A DNA stretch of 64,000 nucleotides from JBBQZO01 sp038207625 (GCA_038207625.1 JBBQZO010000007.1:1-64000); one strand, 5' to 3'; shown: positions 1-8,006, counted from the first letter of the stretch. Numbers and translations: made by a program. The notes: a model not told the origin generated them from the letters alone.

Positions 1-7
1 CAAGTTA

Positions 8-123
8 TGCCTGATGACCATAGTAAATCGGTACCACCCCTTCCCATCCCGAACAGGACCGTGAAACGATATTACGCCGATGATAGTGCTGCAACCAGTG
101 TGAAAGTAGGTCATCGTCAGGCT
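8..123 (+). rRNA. rrf: 5S ribosomal RNA
   Basis: Component of the 50S ribosomal subunit. The 5' end (TGCCTGATGAC) pairs with the 3' end (GTCATCGTCAGGC), as in bacterial 5S rRNA. The internal blocks CCCATCCCGAAC, GTGAAAC and GCCGATGATAGT follow the conserved 5S pattern. It is about 116 nt, the usual length. It is the last gene of an rRNA operon whose 16S and 23S genes lie upstream of the window. A strong terminator follows directly. Ends are accurate to a few bases. Confidence 0.95.
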
Positions 124-133
124 AGTTATATGG

Positions 134-192
134 AAAAACCCGCATGTGCATTGCGGTGGCCCAGGCCACCGCAAGCCATGCGGGTTTTTTTT
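134..192 (+). terminator. Rho-independent terminator of the rRNA operon
   Basis: AAAAACCCGCATG pairs with CATGCGGGTTTTTT. An inner stem, GCGGTGGCC/GGCCACCGC, lies between them. The structure ends in eight T residues and follows the 5S gene directly, as expected for the end of an rrn operon. Confidence 0.9.
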
Positions 193-313
193 CGTCCGTT
201 TTTTCATCGGCATGAGTCCGAGTAGATAAAAAACCTGTCGCTTGAGTGAAGGCTTGTCATCGCAAGGACGACGCGGTACAGTGCTTGCTCCATTTTTAAG
301 GGCTGGAGCCGCT

Positions 314-922
314 TTGAACTCGAACTCTGTTGGGCTGACAACACGACTGTCGCGTACCTGCTTGGCGCTGGTTCTGAGTGTTTGCGTCGGTGCTGTAACG
401 GCGCAAATTGTGCCGTCCGCTGGCGTTGAGGCTGCGCAGTCCGATGCGCCCGCGCGAGCCGTCAGTGCCGCTCCCGACGCGGTGACCGAAACGGCGCCGG
501 TGCAGGCGCCGGAAACGGCACCCTCGCCTTTGCCCCCGGGGCGCCCGGCTCCCGTGATACGCTACGCCACCGTGGTCTGGTTCGATGCTGGCAGCGCCGA
601 ACTGCGTCCGGCCACCATCGACACACTGCAGCGCGTCGCGCTCAAAAGTCGCGAGCTCGATCCTGAAGTGGTGATGGCGATCGGCCACACCGATGCCAGC
701 GGCGTCAACCCTGGTCTGCAACTGCTGTCAATCCGGCGTGCCGAAGCGGTCAAGGACTATCTGGCGCGCAAGGGCGTCGAGCGCAATCGCATCTTCACCG
801 AAGGCAAGAACAAGACCTTGCCGGTGGCCGACAACGCGACCAAGGCGGGACGGGCGGCTAACAACCGGGTTGAGATCGAATTGGTCGGCATGCGCGCCGA
901 CTCGGCGCCGGCCGGTTCCTGA
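314..922 (+). CDS. OmpA-family peptidoglycan-binding envelope protein
   Basis: The C-terminal half is an OmpA-like domain: a beta-strand start (YATVVWFDAGSAEL), the TDASG peptidoglycan-contact motif, then RRAEAVKDYL and the closing NNRVEIEL. Such domains tether envelope proteins to peptidoglycan. The N-terminus has a hydrophobic signal segment (CLALVLSVCVGAVTAQ) followed by an Ala/Pro-rich linker of about 60 residues. There is no beta-barrel, so this is a short linker-plus-OmpA protein. I chose the TTG at 314 because GGAG lies 6 nt upstream and the signal peptide then has a normal length. The frame is open to a TTG at 242 without a visible ribosome binding site. Confidence 0.8.
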   Translation: MNSNSVGLTTRLSRTCLALVLSVCVGAVTAQIVPSAGVEAAQSDAPARAVSAAPDAVTETAPVQAPETAPSPLPPGRPAPVIRYATVVWFDAGSAELRPATIDTLQRVALKSRELDPEVVMAIGHTDASGVNPGLQLLSIRRAEAVKDYLARKGVERNRIFTEGKNKTLPVADNATKAGRAANNRVEIELVGMRADSAPAGS

Positions 923-964
923 ATCCTGGCGAGCGCGCCAATCATCCCGCGGCGCCAACGAAAA

Positions 965-1020
965 CGCCCGCGGGAGTGCCGCGGGCGTCGTTGCGCGCCC
1001 GCGGCCATGGCCGCGGGCGC
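965..1020. terminator. Two GC-rich hairpins between convergent genes
   Basis: CGCCCGCGG/CCGCGGGCG (965-987) and the fully palindromic GCGCCCGCGGCCATGGCCGCGGGCGC (995-1020, given here only as the site) lie between the convergent OmpA-like gene and ompW. They have no T-run, so they are stop structures of uncertain efficiency. Confidence 0.55.
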
Positions 1021-1029
1021 AATGGCAGA

Positions 1030-1641
1030 TCAGAAGCGGTAGCCGACGCCCACGCCGATCAGCAGCGGATCGATCTTGACGGCGCTGACCTTGGTGCCGG
1101 CGATGCTGACATCGCTGCGGATTTGCACTTTCTTGATGTCGAAGTTGATCGACCAGTTCTTGTCGAACTTGTAGTCGATACCGGCTTGCAGCGCCAGACC
1201 GACGCTGTGGTGATCTAGCCCGCCCGTGCCGCCGACCAGGTTCACGCTCGAGATGTTGGTGTAGTTCACGCCGGCGCCGAGGTAGGGATCAAACTGGCCT
1301 TCAGGCGCAAAATGGTATTGTGCCGTCAGCGTTGGTGGCAGATGCTTGAAGGTGCCGACCGAGTTACCGTCCAGGTAGACGTCATGCTTTTGCGGGTAGG
1401 TCAGCACCAGTTCAGCGGCCAGATTCGGTGTGAAGAAGTACGAGATATCGAGTTCTGGAATCGTCTTCGAGGAGACGGTCAAGCGGTCCGACGCGCCAAC
1501 GCCGCCGACCGGGTCCGATTTGTCGGCCGGGGCGATATTGACGGCGCGTGCGCGCACCAGCCAAGCAGTTTGTTGCGCCATTGCGTCAGTGGCGAGAAAA
1601 CCCAGAGCGGAGATTGCGAGTGCGATTGCTGCCTTGTTCAT
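1030..1641 (-). CDS. ompW: OmpW-family outer membrane protein
   Basis: Small eight-stranded outer-membrane beta-barrel, thought to pass small hydrophobic compounds. A signal peptide (MNKAAIALAISALGFLATDAMA) is followed by WLVRARAVNIAP, the typical OmpW N-terminal strand. Further family features are PELDISYFFTPNLAAEL, HLPPTLTAQYHF, PYLGAGVNYT, a periplasmic-turn DIKK segment and a C-terminal aromatic residue (GVGYRF) for BAM recognition. At 203 aa it is full length. The start at 1641 places ATG after GAAGGAAGTAATC; a longer in-frame start at 1656 is less likely. A perfect FNR-type box lies upstream. OmpW expression is oxygen/FNR-dependent in E. coli, which agrees with this promoter. Confidence 0.92.
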   Translation of the reverse strand: MNKAAIALAISALGFLATDAMAQQTAWLVRARAVNIAPADKSDPVGGVGASDRLTVSSKTIPELDISYFFTPNLAAELVLTYPQKHDVYLDGNSVGTFKHLPPTLTAQYHFAPEGQFDPYLGAGVNYTNISSVNLVGGTGGLDHHSVGLALQAGIDYKFDKNWSINFDIKKVQIRSDVSIAGTKVSAVKIDPLLIGVGVGYRF

Positions 1642-1679
1642 GATTACTTCCTTCATCGGTTGTCATAAGTGTTGAATGA

Positions 1680-1721
1680 AGTGTATTGATGCGACGCAGC
1701 AAAATCGTTGATTTGGATCAA
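1680..1721 (-). promoter_or_regulatory. FNR/Anr-type site and -10 element of ompW
   Basis: TTGATTTGGATCAA at 1708-1721 matches the FNR consensus TTGATNNNNATCAA at all ten specified bases. On the minus strand a -10-like TACACT (1685-1680) sits where a class II FNR promoter would place it. With the box centred at -41.5, transcription would start near 1673, about 32 nt before the ompW ATG. The sequence match is direct; the start site and the regulator are inferred. Confidence 0.75.
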
Positions 1722-1741
1722 AAATTTCCAAGGATGCGAAT

Positions 1742-1883
1742 TTGGAGGGCGCAACTTGCGCGCCAGTGTCTGTTTTTGACCATGCCGTCGCCGAAGGCGC
1801 TGGTATGCACAAGACGCTGACGAGCGCGTGGTTCGCGAAGGCGGGCAGGGGGGCGAGGTGGGGGGCGTCGGCGCGCCTGGCGT
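1742..1883. other. Intergenic stretch without recognised gene
   Basis: Between the ompW regulatory region and the stop of the interrupted reading frame. It is GC-rich. An open frame on the plus strand (1742-2032) has Arg/Ser-rich composition and no family resemblance, so I do not call it. No terminator with a T-run is seen. Confidence 0.4.
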
Positions 1884-2099
1884 TCAATGGATGGAGTGAA
1901 TGGCGCCTGGCTGCGTCAAAGAGAGCCTGCGCGTGTTCCCGTGTTCAATCGTCGCGGGGAAAAATCCTGGCCAGAATTCGCCGATCAGGAAGTCGATCTC
2001 GTAGAGTTCGCCTGATTCATTGCGCGCCGTAATGCACGCCGCCACGGGCCAGCCAAGCAATTTGGCTGACGTGGCAGGGATAGGAGCGGGTTCTGCGAC
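1884..2099 (-). pseudogene. Open frame continuing after an in-frame amber stop
   Basis: Directly after the TAG of the small membrane-protein gene (2100-2228), the same frame stays open for 71 more codons to a TGA at 1886-1884. The translation includes the protein-like stretches LLGWPVAACITARNESG and LYEIDFLIGEFWPGFF. It has no ATG. TTG or GTG codons inside it could serve as starts, but I see no clear ribosome binding site. It is either the 3' part of a gene interrupted by a nonsense mutation or an independent short gene with a rare start. I do not recognise a family. Confidence 0.35.
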
Positions 2100-2228
2100 C
2101 TAAGGTTCGCGTTGCAGCCATTCATCGATCAGGCGCAGCGCGCGGCGCCGTTGGCGGGCGCATTGCACACAGAACATCATGACCACCGCGAGTATGGATA
2201 GGGCGATCGGCCAGGTTTGATTGACCAT
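2100..2228 (-). CDS. Small single-pass membrane protein (42 aa)
   Basis: The product is 42 residues: a hydrophobic helix (IALSILAVVMMFCV, about residues 8-21), then a basic stretch (ARQRRRALR) and an amphipathic tail ending in QREP. The topology would be N-out/C-in by the positive-inside rule. GGAG sits 8 nt upstream of the ATG. It lies 87 nt downstream of the M14 carboxypeptidase gene on the same strand and may be cotranscribed. Function unknown. The reading frame continues after the TAG stop (see 1884-2099), so this could also be the N-terminal part of a broken gene. Confidence 0.5.
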   Translation of the reverse strand: MVNQTWPIALSILAVVMMFCVQCARQRRRALRLIDEWLQREP

Positions 2229-2315
2229 CGGTAACTCCAGAATCAGGGCTGGGCGGCGCTAATAACGCAGGTCTGCCGGCGCCGTATCGCAGGCGCCAGC
2301 ATGATTGGTCGCGCG

Positions 2316-3446
2316 TTAAGCCATGGCCCGCAGCGACGCCAGGATGGGCTGCAAGACCGCCTCGCCCAGCTTGGCGCTGCGCGCGCCGCTCCAGCCGGCC
2401 TCCGGATCGGGATCGTTGGCATTGTCCTTGAACGGCATCTCCAGCGTCAGCGACAGGCAGCCGAAGGCGTGCGTGATGTGCGGCGAGCCCATGGTCAGCA
2501 CCTCGGGCGTGAACGGCGCCGCCGGGTAGCCATGTGTGTCCTGGAAGTCCGGACTGGCCACTTTGAAGTCGGCGATGAAGCGGTCTTGATCCGCCTTTTG
2601 CGCGGGCGTGAAGTTCTCCAGCGCGTCGCTGCCTGCCACGAACACGTACGGCAGGCCTTCGTCGCCGTGGATGTCGAGGAACAGGTCGCAACCGATCGCA
2701 TGCATCTTGGCGCGCACCAGGAACACCTCAGGGCTACGCTCCATCGACGGCGTCATCCATTCGCGGTTCAGGTTGGCGCCGGCGGCGTTGGTGCGCAGGT
2801 TGCCGTGCACCGAGCCGTCCGGGTTCATGTTCGGCACCACGTAGAACACGGTGTCCTTGAGCAGGGTGCGCGCGAACGGATTGGCGTTGTCGAGCAGCGC
2901 ATCGAGCATGCCTTCGACGAACCATTCGGCCATCGTCTCGCCAGGATGCTGGCGTGCGATGACCCACACCTTCTTGCTCGCTTGCGGATCGCCGATCACC
3001 AGCAGGTTCATGTCGCGTCCTTCGACGCTGCTGCCCAGGTCTTCCAGCGTGACCAGTTCGGACAATTGCGCGCGGTCGATCAGTTGCAGGTGGCGCTCCC
3101 ACGAATACGGCTCAAAATAAGCGTAGTACACGCTGTCGAGTTCGGGCGTGTGGCTGACCGTCATTACGTCACCGTCAAAGGTGGTCGGCACGCGGAACCA
3201 GGTTTCGCGGTCATAGCTGGCCACGGCCTGGTAGTCGTTCCAGCCGTCCGGGTAGGCGCTCTGGCCGGCATTCATGAAGCGCATCGTGCATGCTTCGCCC
3301 AGCACGCCTTGCAGGCGGAAGTAGAACCACTGGGTGATGTCGGAATGCGAATCCTTGCGAATGTTCAGTTCGATGGCATCGGCACGATCGGCGCGCAATA
3401 CCTCGATGGCGCCAGCGTCGAATTGCTGGCTGATTTTGATCGACAT
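2316..3446 (-). CDS. M14-type cytosolic zinc carboxypeptidase
   Basis: Zinc metallocarboxypeptidase of the M14 superfamily, related to the cytosolic carboxypeptidases that remove C-terminal residues. An N-terminal beta-sandwich domain (about 1-125) precedes the catalytic domain, as in that subgroup. Zinc ligands are H167 and E170 in the HPGE motif and H260 in LDIH. The substrate-binding stretch NPDGSVHGNLRTNAAG is followed by LNREW, and the catalytic Glu is probably in LTLEMP. There is no signal peptide, so it is cytoplasmic. It has 376 aa, typical for bacterial members. The start at 3446 has GAGGA upstream; an in-frame extension to 3530 lacks one. The natural substrate is not predictable. 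Confidence 0.88.
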   Translation of the reverse strand: MSIKISQQFDAGAIEVLRADRADAIELNIRKDSHSDITQWFYFRLQGVLGEACTMRFMNAGQSAYPDGWNDYQAVASYDRETWFRVPTTFDGDVMTVSHTPELDSVYYAYFEPYSWERHLQLIDRAQLSELVTLEDLGSSVEGRDMNLLVIGDPQASKKVWVIARQHPGETMAEWFVEGMLDALLDNANPFARTLLKDTVFYVVPNMNPDGSVHGNLRTNAAGANLNREWMTPSMERSPEVFLVRAKMHAIGCDLFLDIHGDEGLPYVFVAGSDALENFTPAQKADQDRFIADFKVASPDFQDTHGYPAAPFTPEVLTMGSPHITHAFGCLSLTLEMPFKDNANDPDPEAGWSGARSAKLGEAVLQPILASLRAMA

Positions 3447-3557
3447 GGTGTGTCCTCGGTTGTTTTTATGGATGCGAATTGAATTCGTAGACGCGATGAT
3501 ACTAGTTTGGCGCCGCTCGCGCAGCGACACGGCGCAGCAAGCGGGCCTATCGCCGCG

Positions 3558-4049
3558 TCAGTGGCGCTGTTGCGGGCGCGTGCGGCGGCCCCAGGCAATG
3601 TGCACGACGATGCCCAACGCGAGCGCAATGCCGACGATCCAATGTACAGACGACCACACTGGCCGGTCGCTTTCGCCGGCCACGTAATACAGGCCAAATC
3701 CGGTCAAAATCAGCAGCGCGAACATGGCGACCATCGACCAGCCCGACACCAGGTTGCGGCCGGATTTGAGCGCGCGCCGCACATGGCCGTTGAGCAGCGT
3801 GCCCAGGAAGAACAGCATCAGCATCGCGGCCGCGCCGTGCAGCTTAATGGCCCAAGGCTCGATCGGGTGGACCGTTTCGCCGAACTGGCCGGCGCTGCGC
3901 AGGAAGTAGCGGGCGATCAGCCAGGCCAGGCCGCTGGCGACCAGCAGCGCGCAGCTGATGTAAATCCAGCGCCGGTGCCAGCGTTCCATGCGCAGATTGA
4001 TGTGCTGGCGCGCGTGCGCAGCGCCGTTGGTGAGTTTGTGGTGAGGCAT
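3558..4049 (-). CDS. Four-helix membrane protein, putative di-heme b-type cytochrome
   Basis: The 163-aa protein has four predicted transmembrane helices (about 28-50, 68-89, 103-123, 133-152). Helices 2 and 4 run in the same direction and each carries a His near both ends: H71 and H89, H136 and H150. This could ligate two hemes b, one on each side of the membrane, as in cytochrome b561 or DUF4405-like proteins. It is the last gene of the peroxidase-porin-FMN-ApbE operon, 3 nt after apbE. I infer that it carries electrons from the quinone pool to the periplasmic FMN protein. Heme binding is inferred from residue positions only. Confidence 0.65.
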   Translation of the reverse strand: MPHHKLTNGAAHARQHINLRMERWHRRWIYISCALLVASGLAWLIARYFLRSAGQFGETVHPIEPWAIKLHGAAAMLMLFFLGTLLNGHVRRALKSGRNLVSGWSMVAMFALLILTGFGLYYVAGESDRPVWSSVHWIVGIALALGIVVHIAWGRRTRPQQRH

Positions 4050-4052
4050 CGC

Positions 4053-4862
4053 TCAGATTATAAACGCTGACGCCTGCAGCGGCGCCAGCGCGGGGTGCTG
4101 CGCGTCGCCGCTGGCCAGCACCACTTTGGTCAGCGCGTCGGCCAGCGCGCAACTGGGCGCGCGCACCGACACGCTGGTCGGCTGCACCAGCGCGCGTCCG
4201 CTGGCGCCGTCGACCAGCGCGCTGACGGTGGCGCCGCGCCAGGCACTGCGCGAAAAATAGCTCGCCGAGGTGGCCAGCGCGCCGTCGCGCAGCGCCAGCT
4301 GTGCGCCGCTGCGACCGGGAGCCTGCGGCGCGCGCACCTGCACCGGCCAATCGCGCGGGCCGATCACGCGCAGGTCGCCGCCGGCATTGACGCAGGCGCT
4401 GGTGACGCCGTCGGCCTGCAGTGCCGCGATCGCCAGGTCGACCGCGTAGCCTTTGGCGATGCCGCCCAGGTCGATCCAGCCGGGCGCGATTTTATGGACC
4501 GACCCATCCGGCGCCAGTTGGTACACCGGCTGGCCTGGCAGGTAGGCGGGGGGGCACTCGGCTGGTGCCGGCAGCAAGCCCCACGCCACCAGTTGAGGCG
4601 CGCAGGCGACGTTGAATAAACCGTCGGAGGCACGCATGACGACGTCGGCCAGCTGCAGCACGCGCCAGCTGTGCGGGTCCAGCGTCAGCACGCTGCCCAC
4701 GTCGGCGCGATTCAAGCGCGACACGTCGCTGGCGGGGGCGTGAAAACTCATCAGGCCTTGCACCAGTGCGATCTGGTCGAAGGCGCGCGTGAACGCTTCG
4801 GGCGCGGCATCGGCGGTGATCTCGACCAAGGTGCCCAACCAGGGCTGGGCGCGCCGCATCAT
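4053..4862 (-). CDS. apbE: FAD:protein FMN transferase ApbE
   Basis: Attaches FMN covalently to a Thr or Ser of extracytoplasmic flavoproteins, using FAD as donor. Family features in order: SFHAPASDVSRLN (the S-x-L-x-x-x-N region), DLGGIAKGYAVD (flavin binding), VNAGGDLRV, and ALADALTKV with the metal-binding Asp near the C-terminus. It has 269 aa, slightly short for the family. No clear signal peptide or lipobox is seen at this start. The ATG at 4862 overlaps the stop of the FMN-binding gene (ATGA), which points to translational coupling. The preceding gene encodes its likely substrate. Confidence 0.92.
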   Translation of the reverse strand: MMRRAQPWLGTLVEITADAAPEAFTRAFDQIALVQGLMSFHAPASDVSRLNRADVGSVLTLDPHSWRVLQLADVVMRASDGLFNVACAPQLVAWGLLPAPAECPPAYLPGQPVYQLAPDGSVHKIAPGWIDLGGIAKGYAVDLAIAALQADGVTSACVNAGGDLRVIGPRDWPVQVRAPQAPGRSGAQLALRDGALATSASYFSRSAWRGATVSALVDGASGRALVQPTSVSVRAPSCALADALTKVVLASGDAQHPALAPLQASAFII

Positions 4863-5392
4863 TTTTTGAGCACCACCTGAGCGATCGCGGCGATGCGCCG
4901 CACGCCGTCGGTGACGTGACTGCACGAGAGGGTGGCGCCGCTGATGTTGGCAATGCCATCGCCCAGCATCAGCCCGGCCTGCGCACTTTTGCCGACAAAC
5001 TGGCGGCGCCAGGCCGGGTTCTTGATTTCGGTGCCGTGGCTTTCGCGATAGGTCAGGATCTCGACTTGACGCACGGTGGCGTCGAGGTTCATGCCGACCG
5101 CATACGAGATCAGCTCGAACTTGCCGATCACGTCGTCGAGCACCACATAGCCGAGCGCTGCGTCGCCCTTGTAGGCGGCGAATACGCGCCAGTTGACCGA
5201 GCGCGCGCTCAGCCCGGCCAGTTTCTCGATCTGCTGCATCTGCGCGCTGGAGAGCGCAATGTCCTGCGCGCGAAACGCGGTCGCGTCCGGGAACATCAGG
5301 CGCTGGGCCTGCTCCACGCTCAGGTATTGGGTCGCCAACGCGGGCGCGCAACTGGCGCCGGCCACCAGTAAAGTCCAACGCATCGTGTTCAT
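4859..5392 (-). CDS. Periplasmic FMN-binding domain protein (RnfG/NqrC-like)
   Basis: A secreted protein of 177 aa: signal peptide to about residue 20 (LLVAGASCAPALA), then one FMN_bind domain. The ApbE target motif SGATLS is at 151-156, so T154 is the predicted FMN-linked residue. FMN_bind domains carry covalent FMN and shuttle electrons outside the cytoplasm. The gene begins 11 nt after the porin stop and overlaps apbE by 4 nt. There is no Rnf or Nqr complex nearby, so it probably works with the b-type cytochrome encoded two genes on. The electron acceptor is unknown; iron(III) is an inference from the Fur box. Confidence 0.85.
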   Translation of the reverse strand: MNTMRWTLLVAGASCAPALATQYLSVEQAQRLMFPDATAFRAQDIALSSAQMQQIEKLAGLSARSVNWRVFAAYKGDAALGYVVLDDVIGKFELISYAVGMNLDATVRQVEILTYRESHGTEIKNPAWRRQFVGKSAQAGLMLGDGIANISGATLSCSHVTDGVRRIAAIAQVVLKK

Positions 5393-5403
5393 CGCCGCCG
5401 CCC

Positions 5404-6720
5404 TTAGTAAGAAAAGCCCACACCCAGATTGAGGCGGTCGCGCGTCTTGTCTTCGCGATATTGCTGATAGTCGGCCTTGAGTACCACGCCTTCGCCGATG
5501 CGCAGGTTGGCGCCCACGGTGATGACTTTTTCGTCGGCCACGGCAGGCGCGCCCAGACCGGCCGGCACGCTCGAATAGCTCTTGGCGGTGTTGTACTGCT
5601 CGTAGCGCGCAAATGGGCTCAGCGTATAGTCGCCCGACTTGTAGAGCTGGTAGGCGGCCTGGGTGTACCAGCCCGCGAAGCTGGCCGGCACCGGGGTCGG
5701 CTGGCCGGCAAAGGTCAGATTGAGTGCGTCGACGTTGCTGATCTGGCCGCGCGCATACAGCGCCGACAGGTCCCAGTGACCGGGCGTGTAGCGTCCGTGC
5801 AGGTCGAACAGTGTGATGCGCGCGTCCGGTGCGGCGAATTCGGCCGTCTTGTGGCCGGCGTTACCGGTGAACACGGAGCCGCCCAGCAGCAGGCCCGGCA
5901 CGCCGCGCCAGTTCAGCGCGCCATGCACCGACAGGTCACGCGACTTGGCCAGCTGGCCTTCCTGATGGATGCTGCCCAGTGGCGATTCGCGCCCGTCGCC
6001 GGAAGCGGCGTCCCACTTGCTGATGTCAAAGCCGGTCGTCAAGCCCGCGTCCCAGCCGAAACCGTCGCCGAACTCGCCCGACAGGCCCACACCGATTTCG
6101 CGCCAGGTCGACGGGATGATCGCCGTCTCGACGCCATTGCGCTCGACGCCGTAGTAGGCGGTTGGCTCGTGATTGGCGTTGAGCAGGCCGACCGGGATCA
6201 GGAACAGGCCGGCCTTGGCGCGCAGACCGTTGTCGAACTGGCGCTCCACGTACAGCTGCTCGACTTCGCTCTCGCCCTTGTCGTCGGCCGAGGTGACGGC
6301 GTGTTCCCATTCGAATTCGGCGACCATTTTGGTCTTCTCGTCAAAGCGGTGGGTGATGCCGATGACGGCGCGGCGCACGTCGGCCTGGGCCGCGCTGGCG
6401 TTCTTGCTGGGACGGTTGTAGTTGATTTCGCCGTAGCCGGTGACGACGGTGAGCGGGGCGCCGGCCGGCACGGGCGCGGGCGCCGTTGCTACTGGCGCCG
6501 CTGCTGGAGCGAGTGCCAAAGCCTGCGGCGAGGCAGCCTGCTGACGCTGCGCGATGGTGTCGGTCTTTTGCGCATTCGCTTTCAGTTCAGCCTTGAGCTG
6601 TTCCAGTTCGGCGGCCAGCTTGTCGATGCGCGCGAGCAGCTCTGCTTCGCCGGCGGTGGCGCACAAAGGCAGGGCAAAAAAGGCCGCAGTCAGCGCCTTG
6701 GCAATCAGATTCTTGTTCAT
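5404..6720 (-). CDS. Outer-membrane porin-like beta-barrel with coiled-coil N-terminus
   Basis: A 438-aa protein. The signal peptide (MNKNLIAKALTAAFFALPLCATA) is followed by a short coiled coil (LLARIDKLAAELEQLKAELKA region, 27-50). An Ala/Pro-rich linker and a beta-barrel with alternating polar and aromatic strands come next, ending in GVGFSY with the aromatic C-terminal signal. The coiled coil plus barrel layout resembles phosphate-selective porin O/P and related anion porins. It starts 21 nt after the di-heme peroxidase gene in the Fur-box operon. The cargo is unknown; a role in passing an iron chelate or an electron shuttle is speculation. Confidence 0.8.
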   Translation of the reverse strand: MNKNLIAKALTAAFFALPLCATAGEAELLARIDKLAAELEQLKAELKANAQKTDTIAQRQQAASPQALALAPAAAPVATAPAPVPAGAPLTVVTGYGEINYNRPSKNASAAQADVRRAVIGITHRFDEKTKMVAEFEWEHAVTSADDKGESEVEQLYVERQFDNGLRAKAGLFLIPVGLLNANHEPTAYYGVERNGVETAIIPSTWREIGVGLSGEFGDGFGWDAGLTTGFDISKWDAASGDGRESPLGSIHQEGQLAKSRDLSVHGALNWRGVPGLLLGGSVFTGNAGHKTAEFAAPDARITLFDLHGRYTPGHWDLSALYARGQISNVDALNLTFAGQPTPVPASFAGWYTQAAYQLYKSGDYTLSPFARYEQYNTAKSYSSVPAGLGAPAVADEKVITVGANLRIGEGVVLKADYQQYREDKTRDRLNLGVGFSY

Positions 6721-6741
6721 AGAGGCTCTCGTAAAATGTAA

Positions 6742-7968
6742 TCAGGGATGGCCGGCATCGGCGTCGGTCAGCGTGCCGAGAAATTTGACGACGTCGTCGA
6801 TCTCATCGTTCGACAAGGCCGGCGCCATGCCAGGCAGGCGGTTATACGGCACTTCGCTGGTATTGACGTTGGCGCGATAGGCCAGCGGCAGATCGTTGAA
6901 TTTTTGGATAGTGCCGTCGGCGCCGCGCGGATACCATTCTTCCGGATTGGTATCGCGGCGCACGTAAAACGCGACGACATCGCGCAAGTTGCTGAACACG
7001 CCGTTATGGAAGAACACTTTTCGGGTGGCCACATTGCGCAGCGTCGGCACCTTGAAGGCACCGCACAGATCGGTGCGCTGGGCCAGGTCGAGTCGGTCCG
7101 GGCCGCACAAGCCCAGGTCGACATAGAGCGGGTCGGCGGTGGCGGGAATGCGCGTATTGCGCGGCACGCCAAGGTTGTCGAAACTAAAGTCGGTAAACAG
7201 GGGCGCGGCGCCATTGGCTGCACGCGCACTGGTGTGGCAGGCCGCGCAATTGCCCTTGCTGCTATTGTTGAACAAGGCCAGACCGCGCATTTCGGCGTCG
7301 CTCAGCGTCACCTTGCCGGCCAGGAACTGGTCGTATTTGGAGTCGTAGGGGTGGAAGCTGGCGTCTTCCTTCTGGAACTGCTGCAGCGCAAACGTGATGC
7401 GCTCGAACGCCTGCGCGCTGTCGTCGAAGATGGCGGCGCCAAACAGCGCGCGAAATTGCTCGGCATATGGAGCTTGCTTCAGGTGCGCGACGACGTCGCC
7501 CTCGCTGGCGTTGGCCATTTCGTGCGGGGCCAGGAAAGGCCGGCGGGCCTGCTCGGCCAAGGACTGGGCACGCCCGTCGCGGTCGAAACCGCCGCTGGGC
7601 GCGCCGTCCTTGCCGAACTGAAATGCCGGCGTCAAATTCAGGTAACGCAGCGACGGTGACGCGCGAAACCCGGCCACGTCGCCTTGCGCACCGCCGAACT
7701 GGACCGCCAGCTCGTTGCTCTGGGCATGTGCGTGCGCCGGGCTGTGGCAGGTGGCGCACGACTGCCGTCCCGACGCCGACAGCGACTGATCGCTGAATAT
7801 TTTTGCGCCCAGCGCCGCGGCCGGGGTTAACGCTGACGCGGCGTCTGGCGCGACCGACACGGCGCCATCGCTGCCGCAGGCCGACACGGCCAGTACCAGG
7901 GCGAGCGCGATAAAGTGTTGCAAGATGAGCGTGGTGACGTGGCGGGGCAAGGCGGCGTGCAAGGGCAT
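6742..7968 (-). CDS. Di-heme cytochrome c peroxidase / MauG-like lipoprotein
   Basis: Periplasm-facing di-heme c protein of the cytochrome c peroxidase/MauG family. Two heme-binding sites are visible: CATCH at 71-75 and CAACH at 241-245. The N-terminal hydrophobic segment ends in LAVSAC, a lipobox with C31 as the likely lipidated Cys. It has 408 aa, normal for the group. It is the first gene of the five-gene operon and starts about 39 nt after the predicted transcription start under the Fur box. It may reduce peroxide or carry out a MauG-type oxidation; the sequence does not decide. Such proteins occur in several iron-uptake loci. Confidence 0.88.
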   Translation of the reverse strand: MPLHAALPRHVTTLILQHFIALALVLAVSACGSDGAVSVAPDAASALTPAAALGAKIFSDQSLSASGRQSCATCHSPAHAHAQSNELAVQFGGAQGDVAGFRASPSLRYLNLTPAFQFGKDGAPSGGFDRDGRAQSLAEQARRPFLAPHEMANASEGDVVAHLKQAPYAEQFRALFGAAIFDDSAQAFERITFALQQFQKEDASFHPYDSKYDQFLAGKVTLSDAEMRGLALFNNSSKGNCAACHTSARAANGAAPLFTDFSFDNLGVPRNTRIPATADPLYVDLGLCGPDRLDLAQRTDLCGAFKVPTLRNVATRKVFFHNGVFSNLRDVVAFYVRRDTNPEEWYPRGADGTIQKFNDLPLAYRANVNTSEVPYNRLPGMAPALSNDEIDDVVKFLGTLTDADAGHP

Positions 7969-8006
7969 CGTGTTGATCTAAAAAATGGCGCGGTTCGTAT
8001 GCGAAT

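Noticed and set aside
7..225. Open frame on the plus strand over the 5S gene
   Set aside because: It lies across the 5S rRNA and its terminator; the translation has no family likeness.
1742..2032. 96-codon plus-strand frame
   Set aside because: No ribosome binding site, Arg/Ser-rich translation, and the opposite strand carries a more protein-like frame.
2301..3482. 393-codon plus-strand frame
   Set aside because: Antisense shadow of the M14 carboxypeptidase gene; such long shadows are common at this GC content.
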